This document shows, piece after piece, positions 44,668 to 55,745 of a DNA stretch of 64,000 nucleotides (within the stretch, counting starts at the first letter, position 1; every line of letters starts with the position of its first letter). The notes beneath the pieces were generated by a model. It saw only the letters and a program-made list of their open reading frames with translations. It was not told the origin of the DNA and ran no database searches. Origin of the DNA: Fagopyrum homotropicum (taxonomy: Eukaryota > Streptophyta > Magnoliopsida > Caryophyllales > Polygonaceae); assembly GCA_033239125.1 (NCBI GenBank), contig BSWB01000003.1, positions 132,050,320 through 132,114,319 on the forward strand, given 5' to 3'. The position numbers and the translations under genes are program-made.

Positions 44668-44792
44668 TTTTTACGGTTCAAAAACCGGACCGGACCGTAA
44701 CCCGGATTTTCCAAAAAACCTAGACCGTAGACCGGACCGTAAATTCCGGACCGGTCCGGTTTTCCGGTCCGGTCCGATTTTGCACAGCCCTA
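44668..44792. mobile_element. hAT-like DNA transposon terminal fragment
   Basis: Dense CCGGACCGG/GGTCCGGT repeats ending TTTTGCACAGCCCTA. Read in reverse this starts TAGGGCTGTGCAAAA, like terminal repeats of plant hAT-type elements followed by ACCG-rich subterminal sequence. The left part is cut off by the F2-B LTR. No transposase is seen. Family assignment is from memory of the motif. Confidence 0.5.
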
Positions 44793-46155
44793 CTTATACG
44801 TTCTTTTCTTTCTACTTTACTCCCTCAATTTTCCTTTCCTTCTTGTATTCTACAAACTATAATATTGGAGCTTCAACCATTCCTGACAAAATATGAGCAC
44901 AACACTGTTTTTCCTCTGCAATCGGTCCAGAGCTTTTATCCTGTGTTTGATTTACAAAGCCTCCCATATGATCACTCGTCAAAAGCTTTCGGATGTTTTA
45001 TGCAAAAATTGCAAATGAATCACCAGAAATAGTTTTGTGTCAGCATCAAAACCATACAGCAAAAGCTCAATGTTATATGTACCATTGGCTTCTTTCAATA
45101 GCTCTATGTCTAGATACTCCTTGATTAATATTTGCATTCAAGGCTCGCTTTTTTCTGTCAAATAACGCGGCCGGTGATTCTTATCAGAACCAATCACCTA
45201 TTATTCAAACCGGAATGTCCAACTTAGAAGCTTGGTTGTCGATTCCCAAAGTGCAAACCTAAACTTCAACCTTTATATTCATCTTTGATTGAATGCGCTA
45301 TTCTTATTCCCTTGCAAAAGTGTCAATCTTGTTATGAATAACGAAAGCTATTGATTCCGATCAAATCGATTTTATAGTGGTAGAATTGATCGATTCGACC
45401 AACTACGGTATCTTGTGTAGCGGAAAACCCATCGGTTTCATCCAACTACGGTTTCAACATGAAGAAGATCATTACTTTCGATCGACATGGGTCATGCAAA
45501 TCAACTTAGGAGAGTCAAAAAAAGGAAAGTGATGATATCCCGTGATGAATAAGATCACTCATTGTTGAATTGCTTTCTTTGTCAGTGTGGCTCCCTTCTC
45601 TTCATCTCTTATTTTTGTTCTTCGTTCTTCTATAAATATTGGGAAGAAGAAGACAGAGAAAGATTCTTTCTTTTTAACCCCTTTTTTCTTCTTATGTTTT
45701 CCTTTTATATTTAACAAAGAAGAGAGGTTATAGGAAGTTAACCCAAGTTTTATTAACTTCCTACTAAACCCCATTTAGTATTCTTTATAAAAGAAAACTA
45801 TTGTTTTCTTAAACTAATTGTGATCTGAACGTGTTCTTCATCACCTTTTCTTTTCTTAATTTTTTTTAAAAAAAAATTAAATTTAGTACTTTAGCTAGTT
45901 TATATAAATAATTAGCATTTGTACTAAATATGTTATGGGTAGAAGCCCAAATAATCTTGAGCTTATCTAATATTTATTAGATTTTATATTTTTACAAACC
46001 CAATTTCAAATTAGCTTTATGCTAAATTTTAAGAAATTAATCACATGTGTAAATACAACTAATTTCTGGATATTTTATAAAAAGATGATGAATTATATGA
46101 ATTCATAAAATTTACCCCCAAACATTTGATCCCCGAACTCTATGCGTGTAAGAAA
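44793..46155. other. Unassigned AT-rich stretch
   Basis: 1.36 kb between the hAT-like end and the solo LTR. No gene, RNA gene or clear repeat boundary. Two copies of CCAACTACGGT lie near 45398 and 45440, and a TATAAATATTGGG motif near 45631 could be a core promoter, but nothing coding follows. It could be old intergenic or decayed transposon sequence. Confidence 0.4.
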
Positions 46156-48651
46156 TGTAACACCCCGAGTTCTCAGAACTCGGGACATTACTGGTTAGGA
46201 CCTCACAATGGGTCCCGACCTCAGTTTGAGAACAATTTTACTAGGATCTTGCAACAAGACACAAATAAAGAAACCGAAATTCATAAAACAATATTTAAAA
46301 GAGATGAATGCAACACAACGTCTAACAGCTAACAATACTTAATAAACATAAAAGTCTATGGTAAATCTAAACAACACAACAAAACAACCGTTAGCTAGTT
46401 ATCTAAACGTTAGTTAAATGAAAATAGCACACACATACGCAATAGAAAAACTAACCACACATCATGCTTTCAAACAGTCCATTTATTATCTTTACTTAGG
46501 TCATTCACTCCACTAATGATACTTATTTTGTGACACGAGGGATTTCCAAACCTCGCCTCCGCCCCCGTATACCCATCAGGAATGTGGAACCGATGCATCT
46601 CACCTTGTACCTGTATGGTCTGGGTATAGAGAACCTCCCAGTCTCTTGTCAGAGCTGGGCAGTGATGTCACGGCCCGTTATACATACACTTGAGCCATAA
46701 AAATAATAAAGGTCGTCCTAGGCATGTTATAATTATCAAACACTCAACACACACCACTATCATCATTCAGCTAACATCTAGAAACCGGCTAAGTAAGTCG
46801 CAAGGACTTACCTGAATCAAATTACAACTCTCTAAAATCTCAACTCGGTCTGCAACCGTGGCAACTCAATCGCTTGTCAAACAAGACACGTGGATCAAAA
46901 TCACATCCCATACTCTTAGAAGTTACAAACTTCTAAGATGTATAATCTCATGAAGGGAAAATTACTAAAATACCCTCTAAAGGTAAAATAATTATTTTAC
47001 CTCCGGTCCCGAAACTCCAAAATAGTCTATAACCTAGTTCCCAAATCTCCTTTGGAACCTATCTCTATAATCTAATTCTCAAGATATAGTTTACTAAAGA
47101 TTTATAAAAGTAAACCAAAATTCTAGATTTTCTTGAGAGTCGCTAAGGTCCGACTTTGACTTAAGATATGAGGCTCGAATAAAAATATAAAATTTCGAAA
47201 TAAATCTCTAGATCCTCTATGATATGCATACTAAAGATAGGGGCAAAGATCTCTCAAAAATACTCAACCATAACTCCTACATAAATCTCTAAAGTTGGAA
47301 TAAAAGCTAAAATTTCTATACTTAGCCAATTTTCCTGTGCTGTAAAAACAACCCAACGGCTCTACTTTGGGACCTCACAAATTCTAATCCGACCGTTAAC
47401 TCGTTCCCAAATTTTAACACCATAAACTATGTATATCTACATACAACATATCAAAAATTCAAAGGTGGATGTCCGTTCTAAGGTGTTGAAACTAGCTCCT
47501 TAAGTCAGCAGGTCAAAGCTGGAAAACAAAGCATGCAGAAGGTCTCAACTTCGATTCTCCCTGTCAGCATAAATCACCATTAAATCTATCAAGAGGTCCC
47601 TAGTTCGAGTCTCACTGAACACTAAAATTTGTATACCCTAATCCACACATCATAGGTTCGATTCCTATGGAGGTCACTATGTACACATACACAAACTTCA
47701 TCTATTTCATATACAAGAGCAAGGGGGATCTGATCTCTTGCCGGACTGGGGTCGGGGCTTGGCTCGGCTTCCTTGATGTAATGATTAGAAGACTCAACCC
47801 TATCTCACTGTTGTCATAGATTGGCCGAGATTGAGGTTTGTCCGGGCACAGAGAATGAGATGTGTGAGTCCTCAAGGTTTGTATATTAAGAAGATGAAGA
47901 TAGGAAGGTAGATAGGTCCTTACCCGGATGGACAGAGGAAGATCGAGTCTCGTTCGATCCAAAAGGTGGGTAGTGCTTGGCTCTAAAGAGGGTTGTGTGG
48001 GAGGGTTGGCCACTACTCAGTTTTCACGCCGGTTGCAGGTGCGGGAAAGCTTCACCTAGCCTGGCTGTCGACATCAAAGGAGGTTGATAGAGGCGCTATA
48101 AGACATATTGCAGATAGGGGAAGAGGGAGAAGCAAACGGACTCACCTGCTCAGAAGGCGTCGTGTGCAGAAGGTTGGGTGAGTCGTCGGTCCAGGCGGTC
48201 TGTAGAGAAGCGTCCTTGTTCAGCAGCAAGGTGACTTAAAAGAAGGCCGAAGAATCGGCTGTATGGGCGTGACGTTCGTCTGGACGAGAAGGGGAAGGTT
48301 GAGCGGTGAAGGTTGGTTGAGGAGGGAGATCGTGTGCAGCAGATCGCGTGAAATGCAACTGCAGAAGGAGGAAATATACGAGGAAGAGGAAAGAATCTGA
48401 TCTTCTGAGAAGAGGTAGAGAGTACGTAACGGTTGTTGACTAGGAGTTTAACGTGCGTCTCTTCACCGGCCGGCTTTCTGGGCCACGAGGATTAGATGCA
48501 CGGCCCGCCTTCTTCCTGGGTTGGTACAATTGTGTCAGGGGAAGGGCTGATGCAATCTGGGCTGGTTGGAGGCACGAGCAGAACCTGGGCTGAGGCAAGA
48601 CTGGACATGAAGAGATGGGCCAAAAACAAGGAAAGAAGGGTGGACTGAAGG

Positions 48652-48783
48652 TTGTCAAGACCTTGTCATGGCCTTGTCAACAGTTGTCATGGCTTCGTCT
48701 TAAACTCGTCAAATGTCATCATGGTCTCGTCATGACCTCGTCGTAAGGTTGTCAAAAATCTTGTCCATACCCATGTCATGACT
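48652..48783. repeat. Helically phased ~11-bp repeat in the solo LTR U3
   Basis: About twelve degenerate units of TYGTCA plus five bases (TTGTCATGGCC, TCGTCATGACC), mostly 11 bp apart. Not seen in the other F2 LTRs here. Confidence 0.7.
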
Positions 48784-48804
48784 TAAATTAGGGTTTAGAA
48801 ATTC

Positions 48805-48840
48805 ATCATTTTATGTGACTAAAAGAGTACATAAAATGAT
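48805..48840. other. U3 hairpin of the solo LTR
   Basis: ATCATTTTATGT (48805-48816) pairs with ACATAAAATGAT (48829-48840); an outer ATTC/GAAT pair extends it past a bulge. Confidence 0.75.
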
Positions 48841-48945
48841 AGAATTTGTTTTAGTAAAACCCTAGGTAGGATTAGGAAAGGTCAACGGATCGAAAAAACC
48901 GGTTTGACTCGGACTCAACGGAATTAAAATTTTCCGGATATTACA

Positions 48946-49382
48946 TGAAATTTGCCCATAATGACTTGGTCAAGAATATGATGTGTGGGTATAAAAACTT
49001 TGAACTTCATAGAATGTTTTTTTCTTTGGAATTTATTTTTGATATTTGATATTTGGCTTGAGGCCTTTTTGGGGCGGACAAGCGTTTTGTTTTGAGAGCT
49101 TTATGCTATTGGTTTAGAGACTTTGTAAATATCTCTTTTAAGTTTTAGGGGGCTATATTGATCAAGTAGTTTGATGACTTTAGACGCATGATTTATCTCT
49201 CTTTGTTTGAGATAAAAATAAAGGAGTTTGGAAGAATATCATTTTTGTTTGTTTATTTGAGAGTATGAGAAAATCTACATTGCGAAGCAATTGTAAATTT
49301 GATCAAATTTTTGGGGAGATATAAAAATTTATTCTTTGAAAGGAAATTTAGTTCGAAAGAATTTTGGATTAACCATCAAGCT
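48946..49382. other. Unassigned stretch left of the Tat-like LTR
   Basis: AT-rich sequence with no recognisable gene. It may be flank of, or part of, the left LTR of the Tat-like remnant; the two LTRs are too diverged for me to fix the left edge. Confidence 0.35.
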
Positions 49383-49698
49383 TGAGGATGATCCTCAAAG
49401 TAGAGCAATTTAGGGATATGAGCCTTCAACTTTTCATCTTTCGTAGATGTATTTTGCTTATTCTTCTTTTCTTTTTAACAAAGAAAAGAAAATGTTTTGT
49501 TGGCTTTTGTGGCTGCATCTAGTATTTTGATTAGTTAGAGTGCTTACGTACCCCTTTTGTGAGGAATCAAGCGTTCCGTAGTTTGTTTGGGAACTGATTT
49601 TTTTTTGTTAGCCCTTTTTTCTATACACATCACCAAAACAACTTGAAACCACCTTCTATGAAGGGTTTTTCAAGTTATTTCACTATCATTTGTGTACA

Positions 49699-49750
49699 AT
49701 GGCTATTGCCCCTTTTTCTTTCTTTTTTTTTCTTTTCATTTTTTGACTTG
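49699..49750 (-). promoter_or_regulatory. Polypurine tract of the Tat-like remnant
   Basis: The + strand pyrimidine run CCCCTTTTTCTTTC, extending to about 49735, reads GAAAGAAAAAGGGGC on the minus strand, a few bases from the likely LTR end TGTGTACA (49691-49698). Confidence 0.5.
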
Positions 49751-49891
49751 TTTTGCTTTGTTTTTAGGCTCATCAACATATTCAAGGCTTTGAAAAATAG
49801 AATCTCTTGTTGCTCCACCTGTTGAACCGGTTTCTAGCCTATCAAAAACTGAAATCCGAGATGTTGATGTTTTATCTTTGATAAACAATTT

Positions 49892-50385
49892 TTAATCCTC
49901 CGGAGTCAATGCCATAGGCTCTTCAAAACTCGTTGTCGGAGAGACCTTCAACGTTTCAATATCATCCTCATTGTAGGGGATATGTGGAGCTTTGCTTTTT
50001 GATAAGAACTTTGGATTTTTCACTTTAACTTTGAATTTCTTGTTCAACTTCCTTGAAATTGATTTGGAAGGAGGATTATTGGCTTCAACTCTTGACACTA
50101 CCCTTTTGTTATCACTTGTTTTAAACCCGAAGGACCTTTGAATGACCAAAGTTGTTTTTGGAATAGACTGTCAATTTTCCGTAGAGGAAATGTGTAACTT
50201 GTCATGAGAGAGTTCATAACCTTCTCTACCGAGTTCAAGGGTTTTTGGCCGGCTTGGCGTTTATCTTTTGGTGTGTACTTAAACAACACCTTAGAACATG
50301 GATCGCTTTTCTCATTCTTCCCGTTGAGGGAGACATTAGGTACTTGGTGAACATTATTGGTATTTTTACCATTGATAACCTTCAT
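49892..50385 (-). pseudogene. Post-protease segment of the Tat-like remnant
   Basis: Two minus-strand frames (50098-50385, 95 codons; 49892-50149, 85 codons) that overlap by 52 bp in different frames. They are basic and lysine-rich, consistent with the spacer that normally joins protease to RT in Tat elements, but with no motif I can name. The frame ends at 49892, where RT should follow and does not. Confidence 0.45.
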
Positions 50386-50505
50386 GGGCAGGTTTGAGTT
50401 TAAACTAACCGCCTTATAAAACTTGGCATCGGCATAATTAACACTTTCCCCATGAAAAGGGTTTGGGTCTCCCCGAATAATCCTTTCATTTCCATTATCA
50501 TCGGT

Positions 50506-51051
50506 TTATTTCAAACATTGATGAAGAGTAGAAACAATGGATTTACTAGCATGAAGCCATGGTCGACCAAGTAAGGCATTATAAGAGGTCTCCGCATCTG
50601 TGACATGGAACAAAGCATCCTTATAAAGCTCATCAAGAAGCATCTTTAATGCAATGGTACACATGACCTTTTGTCCCACTTGATTGAAACCTTGAATGGT
50701 TAGCAAAGTAGGAGATAAGTGTGCAGTTGTCAACCCCATTGTCCTTAGTATCCTTAATGGGAAAAGATTTACTGCAGATCCACAATCCAAAAGGATTCGA
50801 TTGACCTTTGTATCCCCAATAGTGCCTGTAACATATAATGGCCGATTATAATATTCATCCGAGAATGTTATACAAGCCATGCATGAGGCACATTGAGTTG
50901 ACGGGGATAATGAAACATCATTAACCTCCACCAATTCAACTTGATCTTTATAATCATCGGGATCCATAAGAGCTTGAATTAGTGCTTTCCTCAATTCATT
51001 TGACATTTGTAGAGCATCATAAACACTCAAACGTGAAGGAATGCGCTTCAA
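50506..51051 (-). pseudogene. Retropepsin-like protease of the Tat-like remnant
   Basis: 181 codons on the minus strand. An aspartic protease active-site block lies at residues 84-98 (VNRILLDCGSAVNLF): Asp89-Cys-Gly-Ser, where Tat-lineage proteases have DxGSAVN. The C-terminal YNALLGRPWLHASK (157-170) and STLHQC are lineage hallmarks. The fold is complete over its own length, but the start is arbitrary because gag and linker upstream lie in other frames. Such proteases cleave the element polyprotein. Annotated as a pseudogene because the parent polyprotein is broken and pol is missing. Confidence 0.75.
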
Positions 51052-51071
51052 GTGACTAATGACATCGTATT

Positions 51072-51494
51072 TTACTTTCTCTTTGTACGGAGCTTTAAGA
51101 AGCGAAACCGGTACGCAAGAAGTTGATTTTTTTTGTAACGCTTGAATGTCCTCCGTATTTTTCTAATGTAACTGAAGTGTTTTTTATCAAGACGTTCTTG
51201 AAAATTTTTCACTTTTGAATGTTCATTGGACATCGATTCTTTATCCTTTCTTTTTTCATTGGGTTTCGGAGATAGAAGTTGACGTCCGGAACGAAGAGAA
51301 ATCGTATCAACTTCTGGTTCCTCCTCTTCTTCACATATGTCGGCCCATGTGGCCATGCAACATTGAGCAACTTCATTGCCCAAAAATGCCTCATCTTCTA
51401 AAGGTTCTTCATCACCATAAAACTTCTTTGGGACAAAATCTTGTAGGGTAACCAGTACCCTCTCAGGTTGAATGTATTCTTCCTTAGAGTCCAA
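51072..51494 (-). pseudogene. Gag-protease linker of the Tat-like remnant
   Basis: 140 codons, minus strand, with an acidic run (EEEEEPE) followed by VDTISLRSGRQL, a motif commonly placed just before the protease in Tat/Ogre polyproteins, then a highly basic tail. It is in a different frame from both gag (ending 51631) and protease (starting 51051), so at least two frameshifts separate them. Confidence 0.6.
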
Positions 51495-51630
51495 ATTTGG
51501 CTTCTTTTCCTTCTTGTTTTTTGTTTTTCTTGTTTTTCTTTGTCTTGGGTTTTCTTCCGATCATTCTAAACCCAAGAGAACTCGACTTGTGAGTGAATTC
51601 TTGCCGAGTCCTTTGAGTTACACAAGTTTT

Positions 51631-53466
51631 TCACTCAAAATCACTATCAATGTCAAGATCATCATCATCTGAAAACAACTCTTCGATATCTGAGCACGTC
51701 ATGATCTCATATGGAGTTGGGACTCCGGGACCATCTCTTGGCATATCAGGGTATGCCCAAACAATGTGGATATCATTGCCACCATCTACTGAAAATTGTA
51801 CGGGTATCGCCATCATAGGTAAGGAAACCGTGGGAATACCGTCATCTTCATTTGACCCAGATGGTTCTTCGAGTGTATTGGAAGCCATCAAACTATCCAC
51901 ATCCACTAAGGATGTAGTATTTGATGAAGCCTTTGGAGCTACCGAGTCTTCACCTTCAATCTCGATCTCTCCTTTGTTAATCATCCTCTCGACTATATCC
52001 TTAAAGACATAACAATCTTTGATAGGGTGACTAACAATTTGGTGGTAAGGACAATAGTTTGGATCGTTTGTCCTTCCAACATTATTTGGCCTTTTTGACT
52101 CGGGAAGTGTACGAAGCTTAGACGAAATCAACTCATCGACAATTCCTTGGACATCATCATCGTCAAAAGGATATTTCTTCTGCTTTCTTTCTTTAAGAGT
52201 GAGTCTTTTAATGGCGTCTTTACCTCTCCCTTTATCTTGATTTTGGGAATTATTTCCCGTGAAGACTTTACTTCCGGGTTTAATAAAGGTTGCCATAGAC
52301 TCTCCCTTTTTAAAGGGTCTTTTTACATCATCTCTTTTAAGTTCATTTGCTTGAGGACGATAGAATTTTGCATCATGCCGAGCCAATTGTCATTCAACAT
52401 TGCAAGCCTTTGAAACTAAGGAATCAAAAGAACGAGGCTTGGCACTACCAACATGCACTGCTAACTCAGGAATTAAGTTATTAGTTCACATTTGGACATA
52501 TGCCTCTTCACTTAGTTTTTCTGGGCATTGGAGCCTCAAGCTTCGCCATCTGACGATAAAATCATTTGCAAGCTCATTTGACCTTTGAATGGTGTTAGCA
52601 AGATCCATAATGGAGACTTTTGCCTTAGAGCTCACAAATTGAGCTAGGAATGCTCTTTGTAAATCATCCCATGTGTAGATTGATCCCGGTTAAAGTTGAG
52701 TGTACCAAGTAAATGCCGATCCCTTTAGAGATTGGACAAATTCTCAAATCAGTAAAGCATCACTCAATGCGCTCTCACCACATGCTGAGTAGAAATGAGC
52801 CAAGTGCTCGTGTGGTGATCCGTGCATTCCATCAAACTTATCAAAATTTGGTCTTTGAAAACCGGGAGGGAATGGTACTGAATCATATTGTATCGAATAT
52901 GGCTTTCTATACCCGAGTACTGGAGGTTTTTGTGACACTTGGAATTCTCGGATTCCTTGAGCGATCATCTCCCTAATCTCTTGTGGGGAAACGGATGAGC
53001 TACCACCAAGATTTTCATCATTCGTCCTTACTTGTTCATGTCGACTAGCATTAGCTTGGTTTTCAATTTGAGCCATAAGTGTAGCTATTTGAACTTCCCT
53101 TGTGGCTAATGACCTTTGCAAGTCTTGAAGTTGTTCCTCAACACTTGTTGTTCCGGTCATAAAAACTTGCATATTCTCAGATTCATCTTGGGTTACAACT
53201 CCCGTTGCTCCTTCCTATATAATAACATGTGGAAATTCCTCCTCATAGAATAGAGAAGATAAATCTCCATACAAAGGAGAACTTGATCTTTCCTCCAATT
53301 CTCGTTGTGGACTTGGTGGTTGTGAAGTTACTTGAGCATAAGTCATTGACTTAGCTTTTGATCGTGTGACCGGACCATCACAAGACACAACTTGAGCCTC
53401 TTTCAAGGCTGAGCTTTTAGAAATACGAAGACTTCTTTCTTTCTTTTGAGAAGTTTCTTCAATCAC
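51631..53466 (-). pseudogene. Gag polyprotein of the Tat-like remnant, with in-frame stops
   Basis: One continuous minus-strand frame of about 612 codons broken by a few stops (blocks 53466-53215, 53172-52744, 52386-51631). It starts with GPVTRSKAK, typical of Tat gag N-termini, then a heptad-rich segment (EEQLQDLQRSLATREVQIAT), then a capsid-like region (GYRKPYSIQYDSVPFPPGFQ, FDGMHGSPHEHLAHF) and, across 52744-52440, GSAFTWYTQL, WDDLQRAFLAQF and NDFIVRWRSLRLQCPEKL, which is the retrotransposon gag core. Near the end, C112-H115-H120-C125 of the 251-codon block (YCPYHQIVSHPIKDCYVFKD) forms the atypical zinc-binding motif of this lineage. Several stops fall at TGA or TAA in the core, so it is dead. 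Confidence 0.8.
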
Positions 53467-53544
53467 TTCTTTCTCATTTAGATTTTTCTTGGCCCGTGAG
53501 GGTTTGGTGATTTTAAGCTTTGGAGCTTTTGGTTAAGTACCCTC

Positions 53545-54000
53545 CTAAGAATAAGAAGTCATGTAGACTTTCTCAAATTTGTCCAATGTGACAAGAATTG
53601 GCCCTACAAGAATTTTCCTTGCGGTAGTCATTTGATATTTATCCATTGTGTGCTTTGAGTTTAAAAGCTCTTTTGCAGCTTCACAAAGGATTGCATTGAC
53701 TTGATTTAAAGCCGGTGAGTAAGCTAGCTTATGAAGAGGTCCAATGTTACGGCAGGAACCATTCTTGCGTCCTCTTCTTTTTCGGGACTTGTTCACTTTC
53801 TTAAGAATGTTTTCGGCAGGAATACCAATAGGCGCACCATTCTTCTTGATGACTCGAATGATTGGCCTTGGGGCAACCCTAGAAGAAAGCTTTGTGCCAT
53901 TAAAGCTAGGAGAATTGTCATTTCCAATTCGGACATAAGCAGGTTTCTTTTTGTTGAACTTGTTGTTGGGCTTTATGCCCCCATGTCCCGAAAGATTCAT
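53545..54000 (-). pseudogene. Upstream ORF of the Tat/Ogre-like remnant, second part
   Basis: 151-codon minus-strand frame between primer-binding site and gag. Lysine/asparagine-rich N-terminus, a basic patch (KKVNKSRKRRGRKNG) and no motif I recognise. Ogre elements carry an extra ORF of unknown function in this position, so this is likely part of it. Confidence 0.5.
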
Positions 54001-54015
54001 GGATGTCCTCGGAGC

Positions 54016-54231
54016 TTATTTGTTTGATGCATGTTCCTCCAAATCTTGAAGACTCTTGAAAGAATTCTCCAATGGGATTTCAGCATAGATCGCATTAGGA
54101 GCAATGTCAAAGACAACCTCAAATGACTTGCGGCGGAGCCATCGTCCTCCATTAATGACGAAGGTAGTCGGGAGTTTATTGAAATTCACAATTGCCCTTG
54201 ACGTCATTTCCTTGCAATCAAATAAGATCAA
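54016..54231 (-). pseudogene. Upstream ORF of the Tat/Ogre-like remnant, first part
   Basis: 71-codon frame just after the primer-binding site, including INGGRWLRRKSFEVVF and NSFKSLQDLEEHASNK. It stops at 54016 immediately before the next frame (54000), so the two probably formed one ORF. Function unknown. Confidence 0.45.
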
Positions 54232-54273
54232 ACATTAGTATATGTATAACTTAGAGATGAAAAGAAAGAAAAG

Positions 54274-54291
54274 TTCCCACCGGGCGTGCCA
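54274..54291 (-). promoter_or_regulatory. Primer-binding site of the Tat-like remnant
   Basis: Minus strand TGGCACGCCCGGTGGGAA begins with the TGG expected opposite a tRNA CCA end and lies 9 bp from the LTR edge near 54301. I cannot assign the tRNA with certainty from memory. Confidence 0.6.
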
Positions 54292-54300
54292 AAAATATAT

Positions 54301-54603
54301 TGAGCAAAAATGTACATAAATTTACAAAACACATTTTAAAGTTTTTTATTTGTTTGAGTTCGACACTCTCTTTTTGACCTTTTGATTCTAAGTTATCTAA
54401 ATACCGATATTTGGTTTGTTTTGCTGATTTGGGCTGCACCCGTTTTTGGACAGATTGCCTACGTACCTCGTTAAAGAGGATCAAGCCTCACATAGTTTAG
54501 TGTAGTGTTTTCATGCATCAGAGAATCAAAGTCCAAACCCACCTTCTAGGAAGGGTTGTCTAGACAATGATCCAACTATCATTTGCATGGTATTTATATC
54601 TCG
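54301..54603 (-). repeat. Truncated 5' LTR of the Tat-like remnant
   Basis: Starts TGAGCAAAAATG next to the primer-binding site and carries the CTACGTACCTCG...GATCAAGCC motif (about 54459-54487) shared with the other LTR near 49543. It is cut at 54604 by F1-C; the rest would lie beyond the right end of F1-C, outside the window. Confidence 0.6.
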
Positions 54604-55573
54604 TGTAACGCCCAAAATTTTGGCGCGTTTGATATTTATTTTTTCCGGTTTTTTCGATAATTTTTATTAGCTCATATATTTTTACAAGTATTTGTACTTC
54701 GTAATTTAAATTTTTCGAGAATGATTTTATGTCATCAACTATATATTTGAGTATATATATGTAGTCCGTATTTCAATTTACGAAAAAAATTCGAAAAGAG
54801 TTTTCGATCCGAAAATCACGTTCCAATTATTTTCCTTATCGAGTTATTTTATTTTCTTTCTCTCCTTTATTTTCTCTTTTCTTTTTAATTCCTCTCCCCA
54901 AGATTGTTGTACTTGGCTGTTTATCCGCCTAGTCTGTGCCTAGCATCATTAGCCCGACTCTGCAGCACCCGACGCCTCGTTTCTTCTGCTTCCCCTATGT
55001 TTTTTTCTGCCTCCCTCACGCTACCCATGCCCCAACCCTAGCTTCTCCTTCTCCCATTTTTTCTGATCTCTGACTCCCCAACCCTCTTCAGTCTTCACCC
55101 TCTTAACAACTATCTCCCTACTCTCTTTGAATCTCCTCTCCTGTCTCATTCTCTTGCCCTTAGTGTCTCACCTACATCTCCTCCTTGAACTTGCGGTTCA
55201 CCGCCCACTGCAGCCAAGGAGCCACTGGAGATAAACCCTCCTCCCTTCTGATCCTTCTTTGCAACCACCAGCCCAAGGTCGTCAACACCCCTGGAGACGC
55301 CTTCGCCGTGTCGGACGCCGCTAACAGCAGCCTTCGGAGCAACGCCCTGCTCGAAGCCTCTGCCGTCGCTTAGAGCTTCTACTGCCGGACAGGAGCCCCG
55401 CCTCGCCTCGGCCTCTCTGCGCCACTTCCGCCGCTAGAGAAGGGAGCCACCGCCACCGCCTGCCCTGGCTCTGCGTACCGTCACCCGGATCGGCCCTCCG
55501 CTGCAGAACCACGCCGCCGCCCTGCGTGTTGTGACGGTGCTGAAGAAACCCTTCTGCCCTAATTGAAAATCGA

Positions 55574-55745
55574 CCCCTGATTTTGGGTATAATTACAAAA
55601 TGTACCATATTTTTTATAATTGCAGTTTGGACCCACATTTTTGAAAGTTTGCATTTATGCCCACTGCAGAAAGTTAACTACATATATTGGCCATATTTAT
55701 CATTACACTTTGTGACCTAGTTTTGATAGTTTATCAATTGAGCCC
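55574..55745 (+). repeat. Phased CCC ladder in F1-C 5' LTR
   Basis: CC/CCC clusters near 55575, 55603, 55632, 55660, 55690, 55716 and 55743, spaced 26-30 nt, each preceded by AT-rich sequence with TAATT or TTGCA. Sense-strand equivalent of the GGG ladders in F1-A and F1-B. Confidence 0.65.

Larger units (their letters stand above)
46156..48945 (-). mobile_element. Solo LTR of the F2 group (2,790 bp), minus orientation
   Basis: Starts TGTAACACCCCGAGTTCTC and ends GGATATTACA, with no internal region, primer-binding site or polypurine tract on either side. Flanks are AGAAA (46151-46155) and TGAAA (48946-48950), a 4-of-5 match to a target duplication, as expected for an older solo LTR made by intra-element recombination. 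It keeps the donor hairpin (46793-46811) but has lost the acceptor segment near 46350. It also holds an 11-bp phased repeat (48652-48783) and a U3 hairpin (48805-48840). Confidence 0.85.
49383..54603 (-). mobile_element. Tat/Ogre-like gag-protease remnant, minus strand, lacking reverse transcriptase
   Basis: In transcript order from the right: a 5' LTR piece (54301-54603, cut by F1-C), a primer-binding site (54274-54291), two upstream ORFs, gag, a linker, protease, then directly the 3' polypurine tract (about 49709-49735) and 3' LTR (ending about 49698). Gag and protease motifs are typical of the Tat lineage; upstream ORFs suggest the Ogre branch. No RT, RNase H or integrase lies between protease and LTR, so pol was deleted. 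The left LTR edge is uncertain. Both LTRs share CTACGTACC...ATCAAGC and ACCACCTTCTATGAAGG-like motifs (49543 and 49648; 54459 and 54537). Confidence 0.7.

Noticed and set aside
45559..45774. 71-codon lysine-rich minus frame with a TATA-like box nearby
   Set aside because: Low-complexity, no domain and no conservation evidence within the window.
55185..55373. Frame in the F1-C LTR GC-rich block (62-codon, 125-codon in the 3' LTR)
   Set aside because: One LTR copy has a stop (TAG near 55371) where the other has Trp; low-complexity composition and no domain.
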